From the NCBI GenBank assembly GCA_015680685.1, contig MNCI01026476.1, positions 528,707 through 592,706 on the forward strand: a stretch of 64,000 nucleotides of DNA. The letters run 5' to 3'. Source of the stretch: Gnetum montanum. Its lineage: Eukaryota > Streptophyta > Gnetopsida > Gnetales > Gnetaceae. The notes beneath the pieces were generated by a model, which was not told the origin of the DNA, did no database searches, and worked only from the letters and a program-made list of their open reading frames with translations. Numbering within the stretch: position 1 is the stretch's first letter; every line of letters starts with the position of its first letter. This document shows positions 44,421-56,669 of the stretch, piece after piece. Both the position numbers and the translations under genes were made by a program.

Positions 44421-45321
44421 AGAACTTCTTTCTATGAATATAAAATTAAAATTATAAATAAAATTGCTAAAAATATTAACTAATTACCCAATGAAACAAA
44501 CTCATTGATGTATGTGGTAAAGTTCATTATCTTAGAATTTGTTTGAATTGAAAATATGGCCGAATGTGCCAGTGTGGTAGATCCTTGGATGACACAAAAT
44601 TTTCATAGGGTGAACAATCTTGGTATCCCATAGGACTCCCAAGAACCTTGCAAGATCAACTAACAATTTGTGATGCTCTCACAAGATACACTCACATACC
44701 CCTCAAAGTTGATGTGAAATGCTAAACACTTGAATCCTTAAGGATTTTAATATAGATCTCCTTTCAAAGACAACCCATGCTTTGCAAAGATCACAATGAA
44801 TATCATAAGAAATGATGTGTGGGTAGATGATTCTTTGGATCAGATCCATACCAATCTTTCTCATACTAGGATAATGAAAAGACCAACCCTAAAATGAAAT
44901 CCAAATGCACATGATATAGCAAGGAATAAGAAATGCATCTAATTAACACATACTCATGTATTTAATAAATTAATCAAAACCCTAGGAGAAGAATATAGCT
45001 CTAAAAAATAATCTTTCAATCCTTACAACAACTTAGAAAATAATAAGAACCCTAATCCAATATGTTATGTCAATTATTACACTTATATTTTTCTGGAGGA
45101 ATAAATCTAGGTGCTTTTCTTTATAATCTTCATACCATTAAATTTTTCTTCTTCAAATTAAAGTTAGGAAAATGAAAAGAAATAGCTTTTTTATTTACTT
45201 TAATGAATACTTGAGATGTCCCAATAGAGGCATGGATGTCTAGTGAAAGAAGCCTAACTCTTGGGCTAGATATCTTGGATAAGTTGGAACATCCACCCTA
45301 AAAACTATTAATACTATGGTA

Positions 45322-45365
45322 GGATGTCCACAATTGAAACTGAGACATTCACAATTGGGACATCC
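45322..45365. repeat. Inverted repeat
   Basis: GGATGTCCACAATTG and CAATTGGGACATCC form arms of about 14 bases with one bulged base and a 15-base loop. Confidence 0.55.
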
Positions 45366-45431
45366 TTCCTTTGGCCTTCAATATCCATAACTAAGATGTA
45401 TTAACTTATGCCTTAGACTTCTAAGCTTAGT

Positions 45432-45577
45432 GGAAGAAAAACTATGAACTTGGACTATTCTCTACATTAACATTTACCATGAAACTTGGACATTTGGGTT
45501 CAATGGAAGACAAACTCTAAACTTGGCCTATTCTTTTCTTGAACATCTACGATGAAACTTGGACATATCGATTGCAT
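45432..45577. repeat. Tandem duplication, period about 73 bases
   Basis: GGAAGAAAAACTATGAACTT at 45432 recurs as GGAAGACAAACTCTAAACTT at 45505, and CATGAAACTTGGACAT recurs as CGATGAAACTTGGACAT. The units are diverged, so the duplication is old. Confidence 0.6.
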
Positions 45578-46766
45578 TCCAAGTTGAGTAAATATGGTCA
45601 ATCCTTTCTTTCAAACATCTTGGGATCCCTGATCTAACTCACTTGAATCAAGTTTATCTTGATGTTGATCAACATGGTCAATCCATGAAACACAAGAGAA
45701 ACAAAGAAACACTTCTCCATTGTTTAGTTTTTAGATGATTAAAACATAAGATAGATAAACAATGTTTATCTTTTTGGTGATGTCTAAAACTTGATAATGA
45801 GTGAGTAGCATAAAGCCTAATAAAAAATTATTATCAAAGTAAAGTATATGAGAATTGAAAGCTCAAGCTAATTGAAAAAAAATTTTAAGTAGGTCTTATA
45901 AGTAATATGGGCATATAGTTCAAAATAGTTTAAAATAACTAATATATATATCAAAGCATAATAAATTAAGTACATATCAAAGCTAACATACAAGATAGTA
46001 CATGGGTATGAAATGTGTGTTTTCCTATGAAATTTTTCTTTCTCAATCTTACAAGAATACCTTCATGAATTAAGTTTTAAAGTAGTTGATCTATGGCCAC
46101 AAATGATCTTTGATTTGATATAACCTTCAATAAGCTTATGATTTTGACATAATGGGATACATATCTCTAATCGAATATGGACTTACACTTACCACACATG
46201 AATTAGGAAAGATAGGATAATTTTAGAAATGATAGGTTGAAGTAATAAAATTGACTAAGAGATTATTGTTGAAAATAAAACCAAGTATCAAAGATGATAT
46301 ACCAGAAATGAAATAAAATCTAAATATAGCTATAAAAATAAAATAATGTAAAATATTAAAATATAGGAAGCTATGGTTTAGGAAAAAAAAGGTTTTGGTT
46401 CCCTTCTCAAAAAAAATGTTTTATTATTGAAAGGAAGTGTTGGCCTCCTATGAAAGGCCAAACTACAAGTGTTTGTAAAAAGACGTAAGTGAAATAAAAT
46501 TGATAATTAAAACATAATTTGTAGCCAAAAGGAAATTTTGAAGGATGAAACTAAACCTCTAAATCATGAGGAGATCTATGAAAAACTTGTAAATTTTTTT
46601 TAGAATCAATTCAAAAACAAAACAAGGCTATTTTGGCTAAGTAACTTGGGATTGACATTGAAGCTAAAAAAGTTCTAACTTTACAGAAGTGACGCTAATG
46701 TTGAAAAATTTTAACTTTTTGAAAGTAACATAAAATATATCCAACTAATGTTGAAGTTAGACCAAG

Positions 46767-47708
46767 TGATGAGCATCAAAGTGTCATGTTGACGAGTTCT
46801 CATTGATGTGGCCTTGTCAATGAGCCCCCATCAACATGGCCCTATCTATGTGGTGTTGCCCCGTCAACGCAGCTACATCTATGGGGCCCCATTGATGCAA
46901 CCCAATAATAAAAACTATAAATACAAGTTCACATCCATGTTTATGGGGAGTGATGTGATAGTTGTAGCAAAGTTCTTATAGTTTTTCCATTTGAGAGTTA
47001 GAATGTTTCTTTGAGTGCCTACAGCAGAAGTCAGAAAGTGTATAAATCTTTATTCGAGCACTATTGTACCTAAACCGCACCAGTGTAAACAACAATAAAG
47101 ATGAGGCTTTTGATCAAACCTTGTAGTAGTTAGAGTAGATTAATGATTTATTTATGCATTTATTATTTTCATTAATTATTCAATTAATTAAGCTAAATTA
47201 GCCTTCAAGCGATTAGTTATTTAATTAAGCTAAATAGATTAAACACATAAGTATGACCACTTTGAGCATAAACACATATTTACTTGGTAACCCTAGCAGC
47301 ATTATTGCTTGGTCTACCAAGTAGCATAGTGCTTGGTAATCCCAGCAATGGGTACATGGGTTTAGGACATGTACGAAAAGTAGGATTGGATGCGTATGTT
47401 AGGACTAGTTAGAGATTAGTTAGGTAGTTAAATTAAATTAGTTATTAAATTACCTCATCTCTCTACTTTAAGCACCAAGGAACATAAAACATAAAATAAT
47501 AAATATCATATGCCTTGATTACACTTAAACATACCTTTGTACATTACACCAGTAATTTGGAAGACAATGAATAATTGTTAGGGTAAGGTTCACTTCCTAA
47601 AAGACAAGTGTATTGGAAGACATAGAGTCCACGAAATTCAGCTAGATTGTGTGTGAAGGCTTAATGATTCATATGGTTGGGTGTATGGATACCCTTCACC
47701 GGTCATCA
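46767..47708 (+). repeat. 5' LTR of Gy-C
   Basis: TGATGAGCATC ... GGTCATCA, 942 bases. The TATA box TATAAATA is at 46916-46923. It has the same R/U5 as Gy-A1 (GAGCACTATTGTACCTAAAC, GACCACTTTGAGCATAAACA), and the CTTGGTAA-type tandem units are at about 47283-47345. U3 contains many short GATG/CATCAA words (46770-46900). Confidence 0.8.
46916..46923 (+). promoter_or_regulatory. LTR TATA box (Gy-C)
   Basis: TATAAATA in the U3 of the 5' LTR. Confidence 0.5.
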
Positions 47709-47709
47709 T

Positions 47710-47728
47710 TAGCACCATTTTCATAGAC
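47710..47728 (+). other. Primer binding site of Gy-C, degraded
   Basis: TAGCACCATTTTCATAG at the position of the TGGCGCCGTTGCC site of the group. About a third of the positions have changed. Confidence 0.45.
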
Positions 47729-47872
47729 TCTTTTTATTCGAAATGTGTGCTATCCAAGTTTGGTGAATATCATTAACATCATTGGATAAACCCTAAGATC
47801 AACATCATTCTCATCATAAATATAATTACATAAGCACACTAATATTTTATTTTTATTGCAAAATCTCTTCTT

Positions 47873-50400
47873 CTCACTTGTGTGATGATGTCAAACTATT
47901 GGTCCCTCAAGAATGTAAGGTGGTATATACTCATCCAGGTGAGTATGTGCCTAATTTCATTTTCATCCTACACTCGGATGAATAGCTACAATGGCATAAC
48001 ATGGAAGGAAACATTGTAATGCCTGTTGATCAATATGTGCCCATCATGCTACCTAAAAATCTTAAGAATCTGAGCATCAAAGATCTTCAAGAGGAGTATG
48101 TTGTGCATGATTACAACTATTGAGACTACTATCCCATTGAAACACAATGTGGGAGAGATTAACACCAGAAGAACCACCATGTGTTTGTCAAGGGAAAATG
48201 GTTTACCAATCCCTTATTCTTGCTTAACTAATATGACAATGAGGACCCTCTCTCTAGGGGCTCTCAACATGAAAATTCTCCATCCCTTGTTATTGGTGAG
48301 GGGGTGCAGCCCTAAATCTACACTCCACTATCAACAACCCAAGTTCAGGTAAACATGGTAATCAAGGCAGGGACTCAAACAAGCATCAAGATGATAGGAA
48401 AAATGATAAACATGGTTGTGACAGCCAAAAGGAAATTGGCAGATACCATGGTGGTGGTAGTCCTCCTCCATCTTTGGCCTCTTCATTTACATCTTCTTCT
48501 TCCTCTTTTGGTTCTAATAGACACCATAGGAAGAAAACCTGTGATGATGGTGAACAATGGGACAACAATGATGATTGCAAAGCCTATAATGAACAAAGGG
48601 GTAATAGAGGACATCATTAGTGACAATAAAATAATGATGATGATGAACCTTTATTGGCAACTTGAAGCATGCTAAATTTTGTAGAGTTTATAAGAATTTC
48701 AACCAAGCATATGAAAGATAGTCAAATCAAATGGCTTGATATGAATAATATTCCTAGATCTCTAAGGGTAGATATAATTCTTATCCACAAACACATATTC
48801 AAGCTTTTCACAATGCTTGTGCTTTACAAAATATTGAAAATGATTAGTAGAAATTAAATTTATTTCCTAGGACACTCATTAAGGAAGTAAAAGGCTAATA
48901 CTAGTCCTTAGAGCCAGAATCTATTTATAGGTGGAGTACAATACTAGAGCTATTTAATGATAAGTATCATATGTACTATAGAGTGTCTAATCTGAGAAGG
49001 TAGATCCAAGTATGAAAGAAAGAAAACCATGAACCCTTGGATGCCACCAAGGCTAGATATTATTTTCTCATACATCGATGCCTTGGCCATGATTATTCTC
49101 CTCAGGAACAACTTCACCATATCATAGATGGACTTAGATAAAAAATGAGAAGAATTCTTGGGGTTTATACCCAAGGGAGACTATTAGAACTCATAGCCCA
49201 TCAAATTCAAAGGCTACTTAAGTATGTAGAAAAAGAGGAATGAGAGCTAAGAAAATGTGAAAGTGCAAAGGAATACAATCGAAATCCCTCCATCAAGAAG
49301 AGGGAACTCTGATTTTGTGATAGTGAAGAAGAATCACCACTTGATGAGGTGGTTAATAGAAAAACCTTATTCATCCAAAAGCCTATGTTTGAAATTTTAA
49401 CTAAGGTGGATAAAATGTGGGACTCTTTGAATGAAAAATTCCAAAATACTTTAAAAATCATTGAAGAATCAAGAGAGTAGAGTAGTGAATACAATTACAA
49501 GAGGTGAAAAGAAGTTGAATGTGCCTACCAAAGGGATAAGGGTAAGATTACTATAGTAGATGAAGTTGTGGAAACTGAGTTAGATGATGATGGTGGTTAT
49601 GAAATTTTCCAATATGAAAATATTCAAGGATGTTGCCCCATTTTGTCACACTTATAGGAATCTATGGTGTATGCTCTAAATCCACAACTAGCAAGAAGGA
49701 AAGAACCCAAAAGGTTGCCTTATCCTCAAGGAAACCCTAGGTAGTTTTATCAATAGTAGCAATATTATCCAAGTGAAGTGCCACCGCAACCATACAAGTA
49801 ATACCAATAATGACACCAACCATAGTTGTGGGGAATGCCACCACCAAGGTAGTAATACCTTTATAGGAAACTAGATTCATATGGATATTATGTTTAACGA
49901 TTATCTCCACATGACTCTTCCAATCGTGCTTCTCCCTATTAGCATCACCACTACTCTCTTGAGTACTACAGAGCTCATTCTCCACATATTGAGAGGGTGC
50001 CACATTTTAACATTATCCTCCTCATATTTATGCACCTGTTCCTCCATCCTTAATCCAACTACCACCTGCTCCATCTATGTAGGGCAAACTTCCAACCTAG
50101 CTATAGAAATGTAATGGTACCAGGGCCATCAATCTATAATTTATTCATCAACCAAAGGGTTTAGAATCTCATGCTTGTAAAAGATCCTTCTTTCAACCCA
50201 ATTATCCTACTAAGCCATAAACTTAGGTAACTAATCATCCTACCCTTGCTTCATCCTCTAAAAATCATTCCATCAAGTCCCCTTCAAACTAAATGTTGTC
50301 AAAAGTCCATACTGTTATGCTCACCCATGTCATATTTGATTGAATATAGGTTGGCAACCTTCTTAGGAAATTAGCTGATCCTAAAAGCCCTCTTATTTAT
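47873..50400 (+). pseudogene. gag: Ty3/gypsy gag of Gy-C, broken
   Basis: Aligned with Gy-A1 gag. The start codon is ATC (47873) instead of ATG. PGEYVPNFIFILHSDE*LQW has a TAG at the same Gln position as Gy-B. The Gly/Ser/His-rich linker lies at about 48440-48640. The capsid core (48750-49010) reads AFHNACALQNIEND, then KG**, then ESIYRWSTILELFNDKYHMY. The Cys motif of the tail is changed to YEIFQYEN. Pro/Tyr-rich tail to about 50100. Several minus-strand ORFs here are shadows. Confidence 0.75.
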
Positions 50401-50886
50401 CTATAAATTGCTGGGAATGAATTATATAAGGCTCTTCTTAATTCAAGTTCTAGTGTGAACTTAATTTCTCATGAGATGTACACCTCTCGGAACCTACCAC
50501 CTCTCAAGAAGAGTAATATCATATTAGAATTGGTAGACCAATCCATCACTATTCCATTGGGACTGGTAAAAGACATTGTGACCATTATCTATGGATGATC
50601 TTATCCTACCAATTTCCTAGTAATCAAAGTTGAAAACTGCAAGGAGGAATTCCCAATCGTTATGGGAAGGGCATGGTTAATCATTGTTTATGCACGAATG
50701 GACATCAGATATCTTTCATTGGAGATATCACAAGGTCATGCATTCAAATATATCGAGAAGAGATGAGTTCTATGCATTGTGTATAGAAATACATGGTGCA
50801 ATTGCATGCAAAATCTTTGGTCTATAAAATAAGCATCTATCTTTACATGTAAGCAATGTGTACATGAAGCAGATATTCAAAAGCAT
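50401..50886 (+). pseudogene. Retropepsin domain of Gy-C
   Basis: LLNSSSSVNLISHEM: both the catalytic Asp (Asn, 50440) and the Gly (Ser) are changed. QSITIPLGLVKDIVTIIYG and CKEEFPIVMGRAWLIIVYAR are recognisable. Shortly after, at 50886, the sequence is broken by Gy-D and continues at 58303. Confidence 0.65.
50882..50886. other. Target site duplication of Gy-D, left
   Basis: AGCAT, against GGCAT at 58303-58307; one A/G difference. Confidence 0.55.
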
Positions 50887-52496
50887 TGTTGATGCATAAA
50901 TTTTGGACACGTGAACACCTATGAAAACTTGTTTTAGGAGACTATTGCTTAGGGTGCCTCCCATATGGGTACGAAAACCCAAGAATAGTCTCAGTTGGAA
51001 AGCGCTATGTGACAAAATAATAAAAATGAACCTTAACTATTTCAAAGTAATCTGGAATTAAAATGCTTATACAATTTAAAGTACATCAGAAAAGGGCACA
51101 TCGTTGGCAGTAGACACAATTGCTGAATGTTAACAAGTAGCACGTAAGCATAAACTAAATACTAGCCAATGGCGATGATTGTTTCACTGAGGATGAAACA
51201 TCTTTGGCAGTGGTACCATAGATAGAAACTTATACTTGCTACTATGCTGCAAATGCAAACAAGAAAACTATACTTATAAGGGCAACGTAATGAAATAGAG
51301 CAATGCAACAGGGACCATAGGGAGTTTCCTGATTGAAAACAATTTACAAGTTAAAAAATGCAATATATTAGTATCTAAGGATTTGTGGATCTGAAAGCAA
51401 AAAAAAAAGGAATGCTACTGCTTTGAATTATAAAACAATGAAAGTTTAAGCATTAAAAAAAGGTTTAAAATCAGTGCATAAAGTGATATACGACACAATG
51501 TACAGGTGATTTTTGGAAATGCTAAAAATATTAAATATCTATAATTAAAATGCCAAAAACATTTTGATATTGCTATATGTCGCTAAGATGCAGGTGTGGT
51601 TGTAGCCATCGGTGCGTTTGTCACGTCCTACTCACTCGCTACAGGCATCTACCGTTACCCTAGCATCTAGAGAGAAGGCCACCGTCTGTAGGTGTGTTAC
51701 TGTCAGATGTGTGCTGCTCGTAGCAACAAGAGGCTAAAATATGGGTTGCATGTGGACAAAGAAAATAGAAGAACAAAATAAAATAGCGACTGCTGATGGA
51801 CATGCACTACTAGCCACTACACATTTCAAAAAGAAAGATTGGCCACCTGACCCTATTGCCAAATCCATCCCTTGGTGTTTCATGCTGCCCTGCGAGAGAA
51901 ACCCTAACCCTAAACTGTCATTCGCTATCAACATGCTGCATCACTATTACAAATGTTTTAACAAACATTTGTAAATATGTAATTCTTTTTTTAAAAAAAA
52001 AATATGAAAATCAATTCATTAGACTTGCACAAGTTATGTAGTCATTACCATGTTTTATAATTTAAAGATATGCCATTTTGTTGGCATTTTTTAGGTGGCT
52101 TATCTTTTTTCTTGATTTTATTTCTTTTCTTTTCTAAATGGAATTCCTTTATATCACTTTCCCTCTACAAAGGGTAATTGGTACCAATAGCATGATTGAT
52201 AGGTTACATTGAGGTCATCTTTTAGAGGTCTGTGCAAAGCATGTGGTGCACTATTTATCATGTGTTGGTGTAGTGCTTGCTTATTTAGCAATTAAAATTC
52301 ATAATTTTTATTTTATTTTATTTATGTGTGGTTGAGGACCTTTTGTGTATATTTTGCTTTTTACATAAAACCAGTATAGCATTTGTTGAATTCCTATGAA
52401 TTTGATTTGTCCATTTTGACTACTTTGCAACTATAATTTTCTACATGTGCATTGATAATGGCCCCATGCCTAGCATGGGTGAGGTTGACCTCAACA
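50887..52496 (-). repeat. 3' LTR of Gy-D (left copy)
   Basis: On the plus strand TGTTGATGCATAAATT ... TTGACCTCAACA, 1,610 bases, aligned along its whole length with 56670-58302. The central part (51580-51920) is less AT-rich than the rest. The ORF at 51741-51974 belongs to the LTR. Confidence 0.85.
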
Positions 52497-52510
52497 CTTA
52501 GCCCCCAAAC
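52497..52510 (-). other. Polypurine tract of Gy-D
   Basis: On the minus strand GTTTGGGGGCTAAG adjoins the 3' LTR. Confidence 0.6.
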
Positions 52511-53764
52511 TACAAATTGCATGCAAGTGCAAGGACCATAAAATTTTGAATGAAAATGCAACAGATGGGGAAACAACAACAACATGAAACAAGAAATGCA
52601 AACTTGAATGTAAACTATAATGTTCTAAACATGATCAAAATAACCAAATAATCGAAAGAGACACTAACATAGGCCATCCAAACAACCATTAAAATCTAAA
52701 TATATAATTTATTGTTATTTTAACTAAGATCTATAGATATATATGTGTAATTATATATATATGTAGATATATGCTTAAGCTCTCATTCTCAATATTCTCA
52801 CAAGGTAACAGTAAAAGTATGCAGACTATTTTGAGCAAGTGACTTATACAAAACTTAATGAAGAGGATGAGCTAAAACTCATGTTAGATTATAGTAAGCC
52901 ACAACTTTTAGATTTTTCCCTTTTTTAAAAAAAAAACTTAAATTTAAAAAGGGGAAACAGAGGTTAGGGTGAGGATTGCTACTGAACCCCATTACACGCA
53001 AGAACTTATTACACTACCAACGAACAAGGTTCTCATGTTTTGTTTTGTTTTTTTTTTTAAGGAAACTTTGCTCATGGTGTACTTCATTTTTGATGTAGGA
53101 ATTCCAACACGAGTTTGGCTGATTAGCTACACTGCCAAAGAGCATGGTCCTTTTGGAAACTTTGCCCATGGTGTAGTTCAACCCTCGTGTATGTGCCTTT
53201 GATTGGTGGCATCATAGCAGGTCTCCTGGGTGGCTAAGGATTCTCAAGTAGAAATGAACACACTTCACCCCGTTATTCACAGGATACCCATGGATCATCA
53301 TACTTGAGGGATTTGGCTTATGAGAGGAATAAATAGAATTTTCCAAGATTACCTAGTAATTATGACTAACCACTCTCCAACATCACATATCCTACACTCA
53401 CATGATCATGATGATAACATGATAAGCTTGTATAAATCTAATGCTCCATAATCTAACATAATAAATAAACTGAAACCTTGGAATCAAAAGGAACAAGTTA
53501 TAGTATTTATAAAATATAAAGTGGATTTTATAGCATTATATTATAGTAATAGTAAATTATATAGACCTACATTATTTTCCAATGGTGTTAAGATGACCCA
53601 ATATCAAGTAACTGAAATGAAAAATGACTATTAAAATCATATGAAGAACATAATAATCAAAACAATATGCTAAGAAAGAAATGATGAAAATTCAAGGAAA
53701 ATATGGAAATGCAACAATATACATATGAAATGCAAAGAAAAAGGGGAAGAAAACATGCAACTAA
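52511..53764 (-). other. 3' non-coding region of Gy-D
   Basis: Between the integrase end and the polypurine tract. Stops in all frames; contains poly-T/A runs (52920, 53050) and a direct repeat GGAAACTTTG.TCATGGTGTA at about 53060 and 53156. No extra gene is recognisable. Confidence 0.5.
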
Positions 53765-54060
53765 GAATCTACCAGATGCCCACGTGGTGTACCTGAGTAG
53801 AAATGTTTCAAATGAAATGCATTAAAATTCCTATTCAACCTATATCCTTGCAAATCAGCAATCTTAAACACATTTGGGGCAGTGATGTCTACAATTTGGA
53901 ATGGACCTGACCACATAGGGGAAAACTTAGTTTGAGGGCTAGTTTGACTAGACGCTCTATCCCTCTTAAGGACTAGATCACCTACTTGAAAATTTTTAGC
54001 TAGATGTTTTTTATCAAACCATCTCTTGATAATTTTTTGATGCTTAAGATTATGAAAATC
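53765..54060 (-). pseudogene. pol: Integrase C-terminal fragment of Gy-D
   Basis: The minus-strand frame reads HQKIIKRWFDKKHLAKNFQV, GDLVLKRDRAS, FSPMWSGPFQIVDITAPNVF and NRNFNAFHLKHFYSG, the GPY/F module and tail of a gypsy integrase, with no stop inside. The catalytic core that should precede it is missing. Confidence 0.8.
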
Positions 54061-54120
54061 AAGACCTACCCTTATCTTTCTTGATCATTTTCTATAAATT
54101 TTTTCTTTAATATAAGNAAT
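54061..54120 (-). other. Internal deletion junction of Gy-D
   Basis: On the minus strand protease-linker codons (FYKKQQN) pass within about 60 bases into a frame leading to the integrase tail (DFHNLKHQKI). About 2.5-3 kb of RT, RNase H and integrase core would normally lie here. One N at 54117 leaves the exact junction open. Confidence 0.65.
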
Positions 54121-54742
54121 TTTGTTGTTTTTTGTAGAAGGGTTCTTGGGGTATAGTCATGTATTCAGATTTTCCTTTGATAGGGATCAATAATTCTGAG
54201 AAATCTGACCTAAAGAAGCCCCCAAACTTAGCTCCAAAAGTCCTAGATAAGAGCACACCATATGTGGGTTTCATGTCAACTACTAGGATATCCGTATAAC
54301 ATGTAAATGTAGGGTATTTCTTAAGTTGTACCTTTGCTCCTTTTAATAATCCTATCATAGGTACATTAGATCCATCAAGTTGAATCACACTTTTAGTTTG
54401 TGGTATCATTTGTGCTCCTAAAGTGTTACAAATGTCAAGAGGCATAACACTAACAGTTGCACTGGAATCCATTAGAAAGTTATGGACATTCTTTCCTAAA
54501 ATAATCAAAGTGGTTAAGAAAGGGGGATGGTCCTTTTTGCTAGACATGAAATTATTCACATTTTGTACTGATAATGTGTTAGGACTTTCTGCAAAGTGAA
54601 CTTGCTTTTCAGGAATTAGGGATATTTCTCTTTGGGTTACGGGTATATGAACCATTTCCCGAATCACTTCTTTCATTTCATTAAAGTGTAGGAGGTCATA
54701 CATCGAAATGTTGGTTTTAACTCTTTTTAAGTCTTCAACCAA
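54107..54742 (-). pseudogene. Retropepsin region of Gy-D
   Basis: Open for 211 codons on the minus strand. FLTTLIILGKNVHNFLMDSS, then ATVSVMPLDICNTLG, marks the protease active site (54458-54469): D-S-S where D-S-G is expected. IQLDGSNVPMIGLLKGAKVQ and FTCYTDILVVDM complete the fold, then FGAKFGGFFRSDFSELLIPI, a typical linker towards RT. The frame runs into a single undetermined base at 54117 and the deletion junction. Despite its good preservation the Gly-to-Ser change would disable the enzyme. Confidence 0.75.
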
Positions 54743-54814
54743 ATCATAATTCTTATGTTCATCTTTGGCTTCTTGTTGAGATGGAACTCTTCTAAGTATA
54801 GAAGGGGGGTTTGG

Positions 54815-55263
54815 TCATTGTGGGGTAATTACTTGGGATGCCCCGGATTGGTTGTTTGTATTATTTTGACTAGGAACTCTTTTGTTTGGAGGTGTATAGG
54901 AATTATTCCTAGTTTGTTGTTGTGTAGCATTCATAATGTCACTAATTTTGCGGTAGCGAGTGTTGTGTGGATTAGGGTCGCCTACCATAACTTGTTCTAA
55001 TGAGGAAACCTCTTCATTTTCTATCTCATGAGGTACATTAAGGACCATGATAGGGGTTTTCCCATTGTTGCCCTTGGGTATTGTCACCATACAATGCCAT
55101 GAATTGAGGACAAGTATTTTCGAAATGTTGCCTCGTATTATGAAGATGACAATAATGGATCATTGATTGATACACTTGGTTTTTCTGGTTGTATAGGGCC
55201 TTTGTTATTATTTCTCTTTAGCTTGACCACTTCATTGGATAGTGTTTGTAGTGAAGTGATTAT
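54815..55263 (-). pseudogene. gag: Gag nucleocapsid part of Gy-D
   Basis: After the TAA at 55264 a shifted frame reads a knuckle-like CHLHNTRQHFENTCPQF (about 55110-55160) and continues MVTIPKGNNGKTPIMVLNVP (open 55090-54815) with an Asn/Gln-rich tail. It links gag to the protease frame. Confidence 0.5.
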
Positions 55264-56274
55264 TTAGGTTATCTGATCTTGGGTTTGGGTTGGTGGTTCA
55301 ACAGAATTTGATGTCCCGTTTGGGTTTATAATGAATTGAATCAAGGCTTTTGATTGGTCATCATTCAAACCAATGTTGAATGGTAAGAATGAAGAGGACA
55401 TGGGGCCTTGTGAGTAATTACTTAAAGGTTGAGTTGATTGAAAAGGAGAAACAGCTTGAGGCATAACATTAAACGTTTGAAAAGTTGCTAGGAATGGGTT
55501 TGATTGCACAGGGTTATTAACACTCATCATCCCAAATTGGATTTGGATGTTGTTCATAAGGGTTATTTGCTCTAATTCCATATCTTTTGACATTGCACCT
55601 TGTATTTCCATTTTGTTGGAATCAAATTTGATAGCATAAGCGAAGAATGAATCAATGGTAGAGAGATAGAAGTTGAGGATACCATCTGGTTGTGGTCGCA
55701 TCTCATTTGGAACATAGGCAAGTTGATGAAGGAATCTAAGGTTATAATCCCTAACATTTTCCCTAGGTAGCTTTCTTAGGCTGGTAAAGTTGCTTGATGT
55801 GATAGCAGGGCTAGTAAATTTGTCAAATTGATTCAAAAACTTATTTTTGAATTCTTGCCATGTGTTAATAGAGGCATCAGGAAGCATTAAGAATCATTAG
55901 GTTTCTTTGGTCCTAAATGTTGTTACAAACACTCTACATGCTACATCATTATGTACAATGTTGTGGATCCCTAGTAAGGTTTCAAAACATTGTATGTGTT
56001 GGCGGGCATCATTCATAGGGGTAGTAGGATCGAATAATAGGTTTATGTTTTGAAGGGATTTTGGTATGTCATGGTAATTATGAAAGTTAAAATGGTTTCT
56101 TACTAAGGGAGTTGGGGGTTGATGGGCTGCCATCTTAGTCTGAGGCTTTTTAGGAATCGAACTTGGAAAAAGTGAAGCTCGTTGTTTTCTCAAAGTAAAT
56201 TGATGAGTAGCTCGTTGACTAGGGGTAGGAGTATGAGTTCTTTGTTGAGATATTCCGTAAGAAAAGTCACTCAT
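55264..56274 (-). pseudogene. gag: Ty3/gypsy gag of Gy-D
   Basis: One minus-strand frame from ATG 56274 (MSDFSYGISQQRTHTPTPSQ) to TAA 55264, broken only by TAA TGA at about 55894-55899. The N-terminal 70 residues are basic and Ser/Thr/Pro-rich. The capsid core has LLFDPTTPMNDARQHIQCFE, DVACRVFVTTF and, after the stops, LPDASINTWQEFKNKFLNQF, then LRKLPRENVRDYNLRFLHQL, the classic gypsy gag order. A Gln/Pro/Ser-rich tail ends it. It is the best-preserved gag in the window. Confidence 0.8.
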
Positions 56275-56650
56275 AAAATGACAAATAATAGGAAATGTAA
56301 TATTCTAATAAACTATGAAAATTAAAGAAAATAAAAAAAAACATTTGAATGCTATATTTTTATTTTTTATTTTTTAATATTTATTTTTTATTTTTAAAAG
56401 TAAAATTGAAAGTACAAAATTTTAGAAAAGTAAATTAAAAGGAAAATAATTCAAATCACCTCAATTAAATTTTCAAAAAACAAATTAACAAAAGGATTGC
56501 TAAAATATAAATTTGGAGATTTGAAAGTGAAACTAAAATAGAGCAATAAAACTAAAAATAGGGAGGCAAAAACAAAAATAGACAGTAATTAAAAATGATA
56601 TTTAAAAAAAACGTAAAAGAAAAATAAAGAAAAGGTTGAGAAACTGCCAT
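56275..56650 (-). other. 5' leader of Gy-D
   Basis: About 375 bases between primer site and gag ATG, extremely A/T-rich with poly-A and poly-T runs; no ORF. Confidence 0.5.
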
Positions 56651-56669
56651 CCTTCTAGCACCAAAAAGG
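56651..56669 (-). other. Primer binding site region of Gy-D
   Basis: Minus strand, inside the 5' LTR: CCTTTTTGGTGCTAGAAGG. The TGGTGCTAGAAGG part begins with TGG, as expected of a site matching a tRNA CCA end. I cannot name the tRNA with confidence. Confidence 0.45.

Larger units (their letters stand above)
44421..46766. other. Unassigned DNA
   Basis: No coding sense and no match to the other elements. It holds a tandem duplication (45432-45577), a stem-loop-like inverted repeat (45322-45365) and several GACATCC/GGATGTC words that recall the LTR of Co-1; a solo copia LTR is possible but unproven. Confidence 0.4.

Noticed and set aside
54755-55000. 81-codon plus-strand ORF
   Set aside because: Antisense to the gag-protease linker of Gy-D, which is the better-supported frame.
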